Shown one piece after another: positions 9,318 to 20,012 of a DNA stretch of 64,000 nucleotides; within the stretch, counting starts at the first letter, position 1, and every line of letters begins with the position of its first letter. The notes under the pieces are model-generated. The model saw only the letters and a program-made list of their open reading frames with translations, was not told the origin of the DNA and ran no database searches. A program made the translations under genes and the position numbers. The stretch is from Saprospiraceae bacterium (GTDB lineage Bacteria > Bacteroidota > Bacteroidia > Chitinophagales > Saprospiraceae), in contig JADJVN010000017.1 of the NCBI GenBank assembly GCA_016710585.1, positions 45,917 through 109,916 on the forward strand, given 5' to 3'.

Positions 9318-11070
9318 TTAAAACAAGCTCGAGTATCCAAAATGAACTTTAATATTATTATAATTGAACTGTAGCGTCTTGTCACTGCCAAGAGCAAGTA
9401 GTAAGTTGAAGAATCCTATGTTAGTTTTGAATTGCATGCCACTACCAAACGAATAATATGGATTGTATTTACCAGAAAGTGCATTCCCTGTGGAAATTTG
9501 AGCAGTATTTGCAAATACACTCAAATGACTATCCCTATCTAATATAAATCTATATTCAAGTCCTTCTATAAAATAACTTGATGTCAAGAATATTTCTTCG
9601 TCAAATCCTCGAATGGAATTATATCCACCGATTCTAAATTTTTGATTTTCTAATAGATGGTCACTGATTAAGGTTTGATTTTTTAAAATCAGTTTTGCAA
9701 CATTTCTTTTACTGAAAGAATGATAAAATTCTAGTTCAAGCAAATGAAGGATTTGCTCTTTAGATTTGTTCAAGCTATCATATTGCGATTGAAGAATAGC
9801 GCTTATTTCTGGACGGATGGAGAGAAGGGTCGCGTTGGACCTGAATGTACGTTTTCCAGTGCTCAGTTCAGATTTAAGTTTAAATCCTTTAGTTGGGTTG
9901 TATTTATTGATGATTGAATTATAGTTATAACTGAGACCTGCTGCGTAAAATCTGTAATCAAGACTGTTGGGTAGTTTTAATGCGCGTATAATGGAGTTTG
10001 TATCTATGGTGAGGATATCATTTATTTCATTATTAAATATCACTCCAATATTTTGGTTTAAGGATAATTTGTAGAATAATTCAGTTTTGTTTTTAAGTAA
10101 AAAGAATTGTTCTTTATTTTTATATAATTCAAATAAATTGCTTATCCCAATTGGTGCAATTCTTATATAAGGAAAGGATATAAAAGCATTGAATTTAGGA
10201 GATCCAACATTTAGATTTTCATACTTTAATATAATTGATTCCCCCCATTTGAAACTATTAATAAATTCGGCATTTGCCTGACCACTTAATTCATAAGTTA
10301 TTTTTCCTAAATTGTTTTTTTGTGTGACACCGAGAAGTAGATCTAAACTATTTAAAGCTTTTTTTGGTATATAGTATCCATAAGTCTGCTTCAGTTCCAT
10401 AGAATTTCACCCTAGCTAGATCCCGTAAATTTACATATTGGAGTCTTTTTAATTTGTCACTTATTCCTTCAATCTTTTGTTGATTGTACGCCTCACCTGG
10501 TTTTATTCCAACATAGTAAGACAAGAAGTTTTTATTTAAGAGCTTTTCATTCTTTTGATCTAATTCTCCAATGGTATAGTAGCTTCCATTTTTAATTTCC
10601 GAGTGGATAATTATTGTGTCATTTTGGAATATTGCTTTTTTATAATGAGCATGTGCAAAAGGGTAGCCACGATTGTTAAGCTGTGATATTTTATGCTCAA
10701 GATAGTTTGAAATTTTTGTTAATTCAATATTTGGATTTTCATAGATAATGATAGAATCATTTATGATGTTTTTTAATGTAAAGTTGGTTGTATTTATTTT
10801 TCTGCCAGATGAAATATGGATATTCGTCGTGTCGTTTATTTTCTCTATATAATCAATGGAAGTAGAGAAATATTCATAGGCATAAAGCTTTGAAATTTCA
10901 CTTTCAATAAGAGATTTCCTTTCGATACTGTCAATATAATTTTTTTTAATATTAATAATAGTGTCCGGGTAGTTTATTTGGATCAAAAGTGTTGATTGGC
11001 AATAGTTTTGGTCAAGACCGACAAAAAATATTAAGCCTAGATAGAATAAAAATTGTTTACTTTTGATCAT
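9318..11070 (-). CDS. Omp85/BamA-TamA family outer-membrane barrel protein, frameshifted
   Basis: The N-terminal part (11070-10365) has a signal peptide and POTRA-like alpha/beta repeats, including NNRGYPFAHAHYKK and a section ending YGTEADLWILYTKK. The C-terminal part (to 9318) is a beta-barrel with alternating hydrophobic strands; NQKFRIGGYNSIRGFDEE carries the Omp85 strand motif with the RGF tripeptide. The frames join in the T7 run at 10359-10365, where one base fewer gives YTKKALNSLDLLLGV. At about 580 residues it is shorter than BamA, closer to TamA-like proteins that help insert or export outer-membrane proteins; which clients is not known. Confidence 0.78.
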
Positions 11071-11076
11071 CTAATT

Positions 11077-12207
11077 ATGAAGGAAATAGGTATTTATATT
11101 CATATTCCGTATTGTAAACGCAAATGTAGCTATTGTAATTTTCATTTTTCTACAAATATTTCGACAAAAGATCAACTCATTGAGGCACTCATCAAAGAAA
11201 TTAGAATTAGAGCAACAGAAGCGAAGGATATGCAGTTGACGACTCTATATTTTGGTGGTGGTACGCCATCTTTGTTTTCGATAGAAGAGCTTAAGAAAGT
11301 TATTGAAGAAATTCAAGCAAATTATAATTTTAATGGCTTGCTTGAATTTACTATTGAAGTTAATCCAGATGATATAAGTGAAGCTTATGCTAGATCATTG
11401 AAGTCTATAGGCATTAATAGAGTCAGTGTTGGGCTCCAATCATTTATTGATCAAGAATTGGTGTTTATGGATAGAGTACATGATGCTGCACAAAGTTTTA
11501 AAGCTGTCAATATTTTACAAGATGTTGGCTTTGAGAAACTAACGGTGGACTTAATCTATGGATTGCCAAATTCTTCTGAAGAATCTTGGTTATTTAATTT
11601 AAATGAGTTACTTAAACTAAATGTAAGTCATTTTTCAGCATATTTATTGTCAATAGAACCAAAGACAAAACTTTTTTCTGATCTTGCAAAGAATAAAGTG
11701 TTTTTGATAGATGATGATCTTGCAATGAGACAAATGGATTGTTTGTTGGAATTTTGCAATGATAATGAATATGAAGCTTATGAAGTTTCGAATTTTGCTA
11801 AGAAGGGCCACAGGGCAATACATAATTCAAATTATTGGAATAGAGTTCCTTATATTGGCTTTGGTCCCTCTGCTCATTCCTTTGCTGGGAATCAACGCCG
11901 CTGGAATATTGCTAATAATAATGTGTATATTAAAGCACTGGAAAATAATGATGTCTATTGGGATTTTGAAATCTTAAGTGAGAAAAATATTTTTAATGAG
12001 TTTATATATTTAAATCTAAGAAAAATTGAAGGGATAAGTCGAACTTTGATTCAAGCACTTTATCCGCAATATGTGATTGAAACATTGAACGATTTAGATC
12101 AATTAGTATTAGATGGTTTAATGGTGGTTATAAACGATTCTTATGTATTGACCGCAGCAGGGAGGAAAGTATCCGATCGAATCGCTTCTGATTTATTTAA
12201 GGTGTAA
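11077..12207 (+). CDS. hemW: Radical SAM heme chaperone HemW
   Basis: An oxygen-sensitive radical SAM protein that binds heme and is thought to deliver it to respiratory enzymes; older annotations call it coproporphyrinogen III oxidase-like. The start region reads IYIHIPYCKRKCSYCNFHF, with the [4Fe-4S]-binding C-x3-C-x2-C and the extra HemW Phe-x-Phe-like ending. TLYFGGGTPS, NRVSVGLQSF and GFGPSAHS are family motifs. I prefer ATG at 11077 (376 residues) over a TTG at 11053, because HemW proteins begin a few residues before IYIHIP. HemN-specific residues are not evident. Confidence 0.93.
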   Translation: MKEIGIYIHIPYCKRKCSYCNFHFSTNISTKDQLIEALIKEIRIRATEAKDMQLTTLYFGGGTPSLFSIEELKKVIEEIQANYNFNGLLEFTIEVNPDDISEAYARSLKSIGINRVSVGLQSFIDQELVFMDRVHDAAQSFKAVNILQDVGFEKLTVDLIYGLPNSSEESWLFNLNELLKLNVSHFSAYLLSIEPKTKLFSDLAKNKVFLIDDDLAMRQMDCLLEFCNDNEYEAYEVSNFAKKGHRAIHNSNYWNRVPYIGFGPSAHSFAGNQRRWNIANNNVYIKALENNDVYWDFEILSEKNIFNEFIYLNLRKIEGISRTLIQALYPQYVIETLNDLDQLVLDGLMVVINDSYVLTAAGRKVSDRIASDLFKV

Positions 12208-12213
12208 TATAAT

Positions 12214-14061
12214 TTAGTAATTGAATTTCCAATTAATTTTAAACCAAAAATAGAAATCATAAATAGGATAGTTCTCTACAATATAGGAATTCTTCGTAAA
12301 AAAAGATTCGATATGATCGAAGTTTAAATCAACTTGAAATTCAGCTACTCTAAAGACAGTAAAAAATTTTAAATTTGGATTAATATTTGTTGATGAAATA
12401 TTAGAATTTGAAAATTGATTGAAGAGTGGAAAGAAATTGTATGTTTTGTCAATGTTAATCCATTCTGCTTCTATACCTAGTTTTATTTTGGCAGCATTTT
12501 TAAATACATTTAAATTGGTGAATACATTATGGGTACCATGCATGAGATTCCAATTGGGTAAATCAGGATTGTAAAATTCTAGCCCAAGACGATGTTGACT
12601 TCCAAATATTCCTACTTTTAATTGGTAATTTATCAAACTGGAGAAATGATTGATATCACTTATAGATTGCTTGAAATATAAATCATTATTGAAATAAATT
12701 AAATTTGAAATTCTTTCAAACTGTAATTTTAGCTCAGGTAAATATTTTTTATTTGAGATAAAGTTTATTTCTAGAAGTTTCGAATTTTGATTTTTAAAAT
12801 TATTAATAAATTCAAATTTCTTGTTTAAAATTAATTTATTTTCTAGAAGAGTGGGCGCGATATTACTGTTTTTTATAAGCAGCGCAATGTCGTATAATGA
12901 CTGTAAATTATAATTTATTTGACCATAAATTTCAGATTGTTTTTTATAATTAATGTCTGTTTGAAATCCTAGCGTAATGCTTGTTTTTGGAATTAGGCTT
13001 GATGAGATAGAAGTGTTGAAATTTTTTTGGATTAGTTTTGTGGTTAATGTGTCATAATTGTATGAGATGGAGTTATAATTTTGAATGATCTTGGCATTGA
13101 AATATTTATTGATTGAAATATCTACATTAATTCTGTTATTCCAATTATATTGATTATAACTTAGATTTATTTGATTACTATCTATTAAGTAATGTCCATA
13201 TTTTGGAATAACTGACTGCACATCAAGGTCCTCAAAGTTGTATTTGAAAAAGGAGTAAGCTGTATAATAACTCAGTTTTGTTTTTAAGGTATTAGAATTA
13301 GAGAGTTGATATTTGAAATTTCCACCATATTCTGCATTTTTTATCTTGGTATTCGCACTTAGATTGTACACTGGAATTGCCTCTCTTACTCTATAGTTTG
13401 ATTGTTCAAGATTAGTCGAATCTAGGATACCAAAATTGTGTTGATTGGTGAGGTTATTATAAGTTAATATAAGATCAGCGGATAATTTTGATTTTGTCGG
13501 TGCGACTTGTAGTCCAGTGGAAAAGGCATGATAACGGTTTTTATTGTTATTGTACATTCCTTTTTGATTAGTCTTGTCATATCTAAAATTCCAAATAATA
13601 TTATGTGAATAGGTTTGTGCGAAGAATGCTTTGACGTCAAGCTGATTTTGCAATTCAGATTGCGAATTAGTATAAGACTTTGCTTCATAAGCTTCAACCT
13701 CTGTATAGGGTTTATTCGAATTAATAAACTTGAATTTTTCTTTTGTAATATAAAATGGATCGAAACCAGAAAGGCCATTTTGAAAATTGCTTATTTTATC
13801 TTCAAATTTATTTTTATCTAAAACTAAGGATTTGTAATTGTTTAAGGAAATATGAAATGGATTTGGATCCGAAAGAAGAACGTAATCATGGTGAGGTATG
13901 TAAATCTTGAAGCTGTCTTCAAAAAAACTTCTTGAGCTTTGAGTTAAAATTATTTTCGATATTGAGTCTTCTTGTTGAAAAGTAGAATCTTGGATTACTT
14001 GGGAAAAGCAAATCTGAAAATGTGTAAAGAAAATGAATAAGAATATTAGTTTTCTGATCAT
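12214..14061 (-). CDS. Putative porin (Porin_10 family)
   Basis: A 615-residue exported protein: signal peptide ending near FSQ, then a long series of short amphipathic strands with frequent aromatic girdle residues and a terminal aromatic (ending WKFNY), typical of an outer-membrane beta-barrel. DPFYITKEKF followed by PYTEVEAYEAKS and a region with FRYDKTNQKGMYNNNKNR resembles the Bacteroidota putative porin family Porin_10, usually 600-650 residues. It probably forms a passive channel, but no substrate can be inferred. The start overlaps the end of the choice-of-anchor B gene by 4 bp, so the two are likely co-transcribed. Confidence 0.72.
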   Translation of the reverse strand: MIRKLIFLFIFFTHFQICFSQVIQDSTFQQEDSISKIILTQSSRSFFEDSFKIYIPHHDYVLLSDPNPFHISLNNYKSLVLDKNKFEDKISNFQNGLSGFDPFYITKEKFKFINSNKPYTEVEAYEAKSYTNSQSELQNQLDVKAFFAQTYSHNIIWNFRYDKTNQKGMYNNNKNRYHAFSTGLQVAPTKSKLSADLILTYNNLTNQHNFGILDSTNLEQSNYRVREAIPVYNLSANTKIKNAEYGGNFKYQLSNSNTLKTKLSYYTAYSFFKYNFEDLDVQSVIPKYGHYLIDSNQINLSYNQYNWNNRINVDISINKYFNAKIIQNYNSISYNYDTLTTKLIQKNFNTSISSSLIPKTSITLGFQTDINYKKQSEIYGQINYNLQSLYDIALLIKNSNIAPTLLENKLILNKKFEFINNFKNQNSKLLEINFISNKKYLPELKLQFERISNLIYFNNDLYFKQSISDINHFSSLINYQLKVGIFGSQHRLGLEFYNPDLPNWNLMHGTHNVFTNLNVFKNAAKIKLGIEAEWINIDKTYNFFPLFNQFSNSNISSTNINPNLKFFTVFRVAEFQVDLNFDHIESFFTKNSYIVENYPIYDFYFWFKINWKFNY

Positions 14062-15467
14062 ATCGTTTGGGTAACCATAATCTTTTTAACTATTGATTGG
14101 TTTTTCGTCGTGACAAATTTAATTATATATATGCCTGCTGTTAGATTTGGAATTTCAATTTTATTGTTTGGTTTAATTTTTAGAATACAATTTCCTGTCG
14201 AAGAATAAACTTCAACTGAGTTTATTGACTCTAAATTTGACAAAATGATTTTATTAGATTCCTGATTAATGACTGGAATGTGTTGTTCTTGATTCTGGAT
14301 ATCAGTAATGGTTGCACAATCAGTGATGGTATTACAAGGTTTTTCAATCCCTTTAATTAAGAATAGGCCGTCTTGCATGTCAGAGACCAATATATTTCCA
14401 GAAGGTAAGTATGGATAAGCATCCCAAGCTCCCATATAAGTATTGTCAGTATTGGGGACTTTTGATGTAGGATAATAATGCGTTAATATTGGGTTGGTTG
14501 GATCTTTTGTATCAAACACTTGAAGACCATTGTAATAATAAGATAAATATAAATAATCACAGCTATAGTATGGATTGTGAGCAATGGAAATATCTGGTTT
14601 GATTTTAAATTCTTTTATAATCTTACTATTTGAAATAGTATTCATATCCAAGATTTTTACTGAATACCCATGATTTTCATCAGTAAAACAATAATGCCTA
14701 CCATCAGGATGAAACCATCCTGAGTGATTATATCCTCTGTTATTATAGCTATTGTTTTCATACAATAGTTTAGGGGCATTTTTATCTTTAAAATCTAAAA
14801 TGGCAAATCCATCATATCCATTATGTATAATTACTGTGTCATTTTTTGCAGATCCTGCATGGACATGTCCTACACGATAAGATTCAAAGTTACCATACCC
14901 CGCTAATAATTTTGGTCGGGATGGAATGTTGATATCATATACGCCCAAGGGAGAAAATCCCTTGTTTGAATATTCTGATGTTGTATAGAGGTAGCCTTTT
15001 ACTTGATCAATAAATATGTCATGACAAGTTATCATGAATTCATTTGAGTCATAGACCAAATTAATACTGTTGGGTAGATCAGAATAATCTAATACCTGCA
15101 AAGTATTATTTCTACCTTCTCCACATACCATGTAGAGATGACATTTATAATCATAATATTCTCTATGGACAATATGGTTCCCCTGTTCCTTTCCTTTAAT
15201 TCTAAATATTTCTTTAGGCGGAGTTTGGTTGAAGTCGATGATGTGTGTGCCTACTGTAGAACCAATTACACCATATTCTTTACCATTTACATAAAGGCCC
15301 CAACAAGCATTATATGCGTTATCATACTGAGCTGTTCCTATTATGCTTGAGTCCTTCCATACACCTATCAAGTCCATTTTAATTGCTGTGTTTTGTGCAT
15401 AGCAAAATTGACTTGCAAAAACAAGTAAGAATATTTTCAATATGTTCATAGTATGAAATTTAAACAT
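14058..15467 (-). CDS. Choice-of-anchor B family protein with T9SS sorting domain
   Basis: A secreted 469-residue protein. MNILKIFLLVFASQFCYA is a signal peptide, which suggests that the second Met (15449) may be the real start; the first start overlaps the fabI stop (TAATG). The body has LVIvD-type propeller blades such as GFAILDFKDKNAPKLL and LQVFDTKDPTNPILTHYYP, as in choice-of-anchor B proteins. The C-terminal 75 residues (SVEVYSSTGNCILKI, then LTAGIYIIKF and IVKKIMV) form a type A T9SS sorting domain, so it should be exported and attached to the cell surface. Ligand or role is unknown. Confidence 0.88.
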   Translation of the reverse strand: MFKFHTMNILKIFLLVFASQFCYAQNTAIKMDLIGVWKDSSIIGTAQYDNAYNACWGLYVNGKEYGVIGSTVGTHIIDFNQTPPKEIFRIKGKEQGNHIVHREYYDYKCHLYMVCGEGRNNTLQVLDYSDLPNSINLVYDSNEFMITCHDIFIDQVKGYLYTTSEYSNKGFSPLGVYDINIPSRPKLLAGYGNFESYRVGHVHAGSAKNDTVIIHNGYDGFAILDFKDKNAPKLLYENNSYNNRGYNHSGWFHPDGRHYCFTDENHGYSVKILDMNTISNSKIIKEFKIKPDISIAHNPYYSCDYLYLSYYYNGLQVFDTKDPTNPILTHYYPTSKVPNTDNTYMGAWDAYPYLPSGNILVSDMQDGLFLIKGIEKPCNTITDCATITDIQNQEQHIPVINQESNKIILSNLESINSVEVYSSTGNCILKIKPNNKIEIPNLTAGIYIIKFVTTKNQSIVKKIMVTQTI

Positions 15468-16270
15468 TACATATTTAATATCGCTGGATTCATTCCCATA
15501 TTTGAGAATCCACCATCATGATATAAATTTTGCATTGTCACCATTCTACTTAAATCTGAAAACATCAAGACACAATAGTCTGCACATGCTTCAGCACTTG
15601 CATTACCTAAAGGACTCATTTTATTTGCATAGTCAAAAAATTCTTGGAATCCTTTAATTCCAGATCCTGCGGTAGTCATCGTAGGTGATTGAGATATTGT
15701 ATTGACCCTTACTTTTTTTAAAGTTCCAAAATGATATCCAAAACTTCTTGCAAAAGATTCTAAAAGTGATTTAGATTCTGCCATTTCGCTATAATCCGGA
15801 AATACCCTTTGTGCTGCAATGTAAGTAAGAGCAACTATTGAGCCTCCTTCTTGAATAGCATCTTGTTTTAATGCACATTGCATGAGCTTGTGAAAAGAGA
15901 TTGCAGAAATGTCAAATGTTTTTTGCATGAATTCATAATTCAAATCCGTATAAGATCTGCCTTTGCGAACATTTAAAGACATGCCTATCGAATGTAAGAT
16001 AAAATCAATTTTGCCACCTAATATTTCTTGAGATTTGCTGAGTAAATTATCCAGATCTTCGATGATTGTAGCATCAGCTTGAATGATTTCAGCGTTTATT
16101 TTTTCTCCTAATTCATTTATTTTACCAAATCTCATTGCAACTGGTGCATTGGTTAAAGTGATAGCAGCACCCTGTTCATGACATTTTTCAGCTACTTTCC
16201 ATGCAATGGATTGTTCATCCAAAGCTCCAAAAATAATTCCTCTTTTACCTTTTAATAGATTGTTTGACAT
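15467..16270 (-). CDS. fabI: Enoyl-[acyl-carrier-protein] reductase (NADH)
   Basis: An SDR-type enzyme that performs the last reduction of each fatty acid elongation cycle. KRGIIFGALDEQSIAW is the atypical FabI nucleotide-binding start, DFILHSIGM the NAD-binding strand, and YSEMAESK carries the catalytic Tyr-x6-Lys pair. VRVNTISQSPTMTTAGSGI is the substrate-loop region; FabI usually has ISAGPIRTLAASGI here, so this is the Bacteroidota variant. Length 267 is normal. It is the first gene of a run with the anchor-B and porin genes (stop/start overlap TAATG). Confidence 0.93.
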   Translation of the reverse strand: MSNNLLKGKRGIIFGALDEQSIAWKVAEKCHEQGAAITLTNAPVAMRFGKINELGEKINAEIIQADATIIEDLDNLLSKSQEILGGKIDFILHSIGMSLNVRKGRSYTDLNYEFMQKTFDISAISFHKLMQCALKQDAIQEGGSIVALTYIAAQRVFPDYSEMAESKSLLESFARSFGYHFGTLKKVRVNTISQSPTMTTAGSGIKGFQEFFDYANKMSPLGNASAEACADYCVLMFSDLSRMVTMQNLYHDGGFSNMGMNPAILNM

Positions 16271-16315
16271 ATTTCAAATGGATTTGATTTAATATACAAA
16301 TATAGTATGTTTTTA

Positions 16316-17974
16316 TTAATTGATTTTAAGAGAGAGCAATTCTTTTGCATTTTGCAGTGCCGCATCGGTAGGTGGATCACTGCTCAACATTTTAGCAAGT
16401 TCCATATACTTCTCTTCAAGATCTAAAAACTTCACTTGAGTTAAAGTGTTTTTTGCTTCAGTCTTTTTATATACAAACATATGATGATCCGCTCTACTTG
16501 CTACTTGTGGCGAGTGTGTGATGGTAATTAACTGTTGATTTTTAGAGCATTGCTTTAAGATATTGCCCATTTGTAATGCAGTGTGACCAGAAACACCTGT
16601 GTCTATTTCATCAAAAATTAAAGTGGGCAGATTTGATTTTTCTGCCAAAAGGGATTTTATTGCAAGATTTACTCTTGAGAGTTCCCCACCAGATGCATGA
16701 TTCTGTAGTGGTTTTGCTTGGCTTCCTTTGTTGGCAGTAAATAAAAATTGAATCTCATCTTTGCCATTATTCCTAAATTGTTCTATTGGATTGAGATTTA
16801 TATCAAAAATAGCATTAGGCATTCCCAACGAATTCAACAACGATTCAATTTGTTTTTTAAATTGAGGAATATGTTTAATTCTCAGTTTTCGAATGTCTAA
16901 TGATTTTTGTTCAAGTTCTATTTCGATCTCTTTGATTTCATTTTGTAAGTTTACGGTATCACCATCAGCATTCTGGATGTGTAGCAATTTTTCTTCAATA
17001 TTGGATTTCAGTGATATCAATTCCGAATCCTCTTTAAGATGATGTTTTTTTAATAATCTGTTATAAATATCTATTTTCGACTGTAAAGCTTCAATTTTTT
17101 TATTGTCAAATTCAACATCTTCATGAATCTGCTCGAGTAAACTATTTATATCAATGAGATCAGTTCTAATGATGTCAACCCTCTCATAGAGTTCTTCGAT
17201 CTGTTTGTTGATTCGGATATTTTTTAAGTTTTGAAGGATAGCGTGAAGTGAATCTTGAATGCCTTGATCTCCTTGGAGGATTTGCATTGAAGCTTGTGTT
17301 TTTGATTTTATTTCTTCTGCACTTTGCGCTATTTTTAATGTATTTTCCAATTCTGTTAGTTCTCCAATTTTAAGATTGGCTTTATCAAGTTCATTAAATT
17401 GAAATTCTAGATATTCTTTTTCTTGAAATAGTTTGGCATTGGATTCTTCAAGTTTTTTAAGATTGCTTATTTTTTTCTTGTAATCCGAATATTTTACTCC
17501 AAAGGCATCGATCAAATTTTGATGATTGCAATAGCCATCAAATACTTCTAACTGGTAATTGGATTCAAGAATATCTAAATGGTCAAATTGTTGATGAATG
17601 GAGATAAGGTTTTTTGCAAGTTCTTGAATTTCAGTGTTAGTGCTTAAATTATCATTAATAAAAAATCTTGACTTTCCAGCAGTTGAAATTTCTCTTCTCA
17701 ATATGATTTCAGAATAGTCATCCAACTCAATAAGTTGTTTGATTTTTTTTTGTTTCGTTTGATCAATTGAAAAGCATATTTCTAAAATACATTTTTCTGC
17801 AGCATTCTTGAATGTTTTGCTGTCCGCTTTGCCACCTATTGCCAACTGGATTGCACCGATGATAATTGATTTACCTGCGCCAGTTTCGCCTGTCACTGCT
17901 ATCATCCCATTTGGAAATTCAATTTCCAATAATTCAATGATAGCATAGTTTTTAATATAAAGTTTTTGTAGCAT
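16316..17974 (-). CDS. recN: DNA repair protein RecN
   Basis: An SMC-like ATPase for double-strand break repair. N-terminal KLYIKNYAIIELLEIEF and Walker A GETGAGKS near residue 30 are typical; the middle 300 residues are a long coiled coil with the usual LISIHQQFDHLDIL element. Near residue 450 come LIFDEIDTGVSGHTA (Walker B and D-loop) and ITHSPQVASRADHHM (switch). The signature NHASGGELSRVNLAI lies before Walker B. The length of 552 fits. The TPR/GT-C gene lies 16 bp upstream on the same strand. Confidence 0.95.
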   Translation of the reverse strand: MLQKLYIKNYAIIELLEIEFPNGMIAVTGETGAGKSIIIGAIQLAIGGKADSKTFKNAAEKCILEICFSIDQTKQKKIKQLIELDDYSEIILRREISTAGKSRFFINDNLSTNTEIQELAKNLISIHQQFDHLDILESNYQLEVFDGYCNHQNLIDAFGVKYSDYKKKISNLKKLEESNAKLFQEKEYLEFQFNELDKANLKIGELTELENTLKIAQSAEEIKSKTQASMQILQGDQGIQDSLHAILQNLKNIRINKQIEELYERVDIIRTDLIDINSLLEQIHEDVEFDNKKIEALQSKIDIYNRLLKKHHLKEDSELISLKSNIEEKLLHIQNADGDTVNLQNEIKEIEIELEQKSLDIRKLRIKHIPQFKKQIESLLNSLGMPNAIFDINLNPIEQFRNNGKDEIQFLFTANKGSQAKPLQNHASGGELSRVNLAIKSLLAEKSNLPTLIFDEIDTGVSGHTALQMGNILKQCSKNQQLITITHSPQVASRADHHMFVYKKTEAKNTLTQVKFLDLEEKYMELAKMLSSDPPTDAALQNAKELLSLKIN

Positions 17975-17990
17975 TTTTTATTTTGAGCAA

Positions 17991-19888
17991 CTAAAAATTA
18001 ACTGGTTCTCCAAGGCTTCGAGCTTTGTTGATATCACTTTGTGCTTGAGCCTCTTGACCTAAGATTTTATAAGTTTTCCCCCTTTCTAAATAATATAACC
18101 CTTTTGGATTAATTTTAATTGCATTAGAATAATATGTGATTGCTTTATTTAAATCATTTAGTGCTCTAAGACATCGGCCTCCTTCATACCATATATCACT
18201 ATTATTGGGTTCAAATTTTAAATATTGATCAATATCTTCAAGTGCTTTTTGGAAGTTCCCAGCTTGATTGTAAATAATGGATCTGTTCAGATAACCTACC
18301 TTCCATGTTGGGTCAATGCTTAAGCCTTTGTCAAAATCTTTGATGGCCTCATCCAAAATACCAAGTCGTGCTTTAGCAGCCCCTCTGTTTACATAGTATT
18401 CTGCTTTATTTGGCTGTAGATTTATTGCAATATTGTAATAATCAAGGGCTTTTTGCTTTTCATTTTTATTAAAAAATAATCTAGCTCGGCTATTATATGT
18501 TGCATGACCTGCTTTTAATTCTATAGCCCTATTATAATCCAATAATGCTTGGTCATATAATTTTAAATCGCGCAAGTAATTTGCTCTATTATTATAGGGG
18601 AGCGAAGTGTTGTTTTGAAATTCTAACACTCTACTCCAAAGTGTTCCTGAATTCTTCCAATATCCAATTTGTTTATAACTTAAGAAAGAAAGTAGAATGA
18701 TATAAATACCAGAAATGGAATACATGAGTGTACTAGATGCCGCATTATTTTTTAAATATTGGTCCAAATAATAGCAAACAATAAATATTAATCCTAAGTA
18801 TGCAATGTATGTAAATCTGTCAGCTAAATAACCTTGTCCAGCACCTAGAATTTGTAATAGGAAAACAATATTAAAAAAGAAAAATGCAAATCCAAATATT
18901 ACAGCTCTTTTGTCTTTTTTATAAAGGATAAACAGGCCAATAAATAGTGATATCACTATTGGCATTGAAATATAATGCATCCAGTCCAATGTAGGTGAAT
19001 AGGCATATAAAGGCAGCATCTTATATGGCACTACAAATTTCACAATATATACAAGTAAACTATAAGCTCCAATAAATAATCTCTCGAGTAAGTTGAAGTT
19101 AGTATTGGTTTCCAAAGACCCTGACCTTGAAGCATGTATATCCCTAAAAGTCCGAATATAAGTGATCCAAGAAAATAAGGCCATTTTTGAATTATAACTT
19201 TAAAATTCATTTCCTTATTATACCAATAATCAACTGCAATAAAACTCAATGGTAAAGCCACCATTTGAATTTTTGCAAATAGACCAATTACAAACAATAC
19301 GAATATCCACACAGACCTACTTTTAGAATAGTGTTCTAGATTTTTGATATAAAGTAAAAGCGCCCCAAGAAAAAAACAACCAAAGAGTACATCCTTCCTT
19401 TCAGTAATCCATGCTACTGACTCTACTTTGAGTGGATGAATTGCAAATAATAATGCGCCAATGAATGCAACGTTAATACTTAATTTTAATCGTTTAAATA
19501 TGAAAAAAACAAGGATGGTGCAAATTAAATGTAGGAGAATGTTGGTAAAATGCATCACTTTTGGGTCCATTCCAAAAAAGTGATTTTCGATGGCAAAACT
19601 CAGAATCGGAAGAGGGTTATAGTTCCCAATGACATCGGTAGTGAATATTGCTTTGATATTTTTGGTGGTCAACTTCGTGACAAAGGGATTTTCGTACACA
19701 TTGCGGTCATCGTCCCAGTTCACAAAATCATTCTTTAGACAGCTTGAATAAATGAGGAAAGTGAATGAAGTTAATAGTATAATATATATTAAATTATTGC
19801 TTGGCTTTTGAGGAACGATTGAGGGGGTTTCGTTCTTTAACGTTGATTTTGAGGATTTTAGAGATTCTTTTTGTAATTTTTTACTCAT
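17991..19888 (-). CDS. TPR-containing multi-pass membrane protein (TMTC/GT-C-like), frameshifted
   Basis: A protein of about 630 residues. The first half has about ten hydrophobic helices and an N-terminal luminal loop with NDFVNWDDDRN, the acidic pair typical of GT-C glycosyltransferases and the eukaryotic TMTC family. The second half has about six TPR units, for example NRANYLRDLKLYDQALLDYN. The frame breaks at 19109-19111; one extra A in the AAACC stretch (minus strand) yields GLWKTNTNFNLLERLF. A paralogue of the same layout lies at 32421-34292. TMTC proteins O-mannosylate cadherins; for the bacterial proteins the activity is only inferred. Confidence 0.75.
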
Positions 19889-20003
19889 TGAATATCGCTT
19901 CAGATTGAAAGCAAAATTAATGAATAAGAATGAATAAATGAATTAACATTATTAAATGAATTGTTATCTGATTAATTTTATAATTTTCTTCAATAAATAA
20001 ATC

Positions 20004-20011
20004 TAACTTTG
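20004..20011 (+). promoter_or_regulatory. Bacteroidota -7 box (TAACTTTG) before lpxD
   Basis: TAACTTTG fits the Bacteroidota sigma-A -7 consensus TAnnTTTG and ends 2 bp before the lpxD ATGATG. If used, transcription would begin at about the start codon, giving a leaderless or nearly leaderless mRNA. I see no good TTG -33 box at the usual 17-19 bp spacing, so this is tentative. Confidence 0.35.
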
Positions 20012-20012
20012 T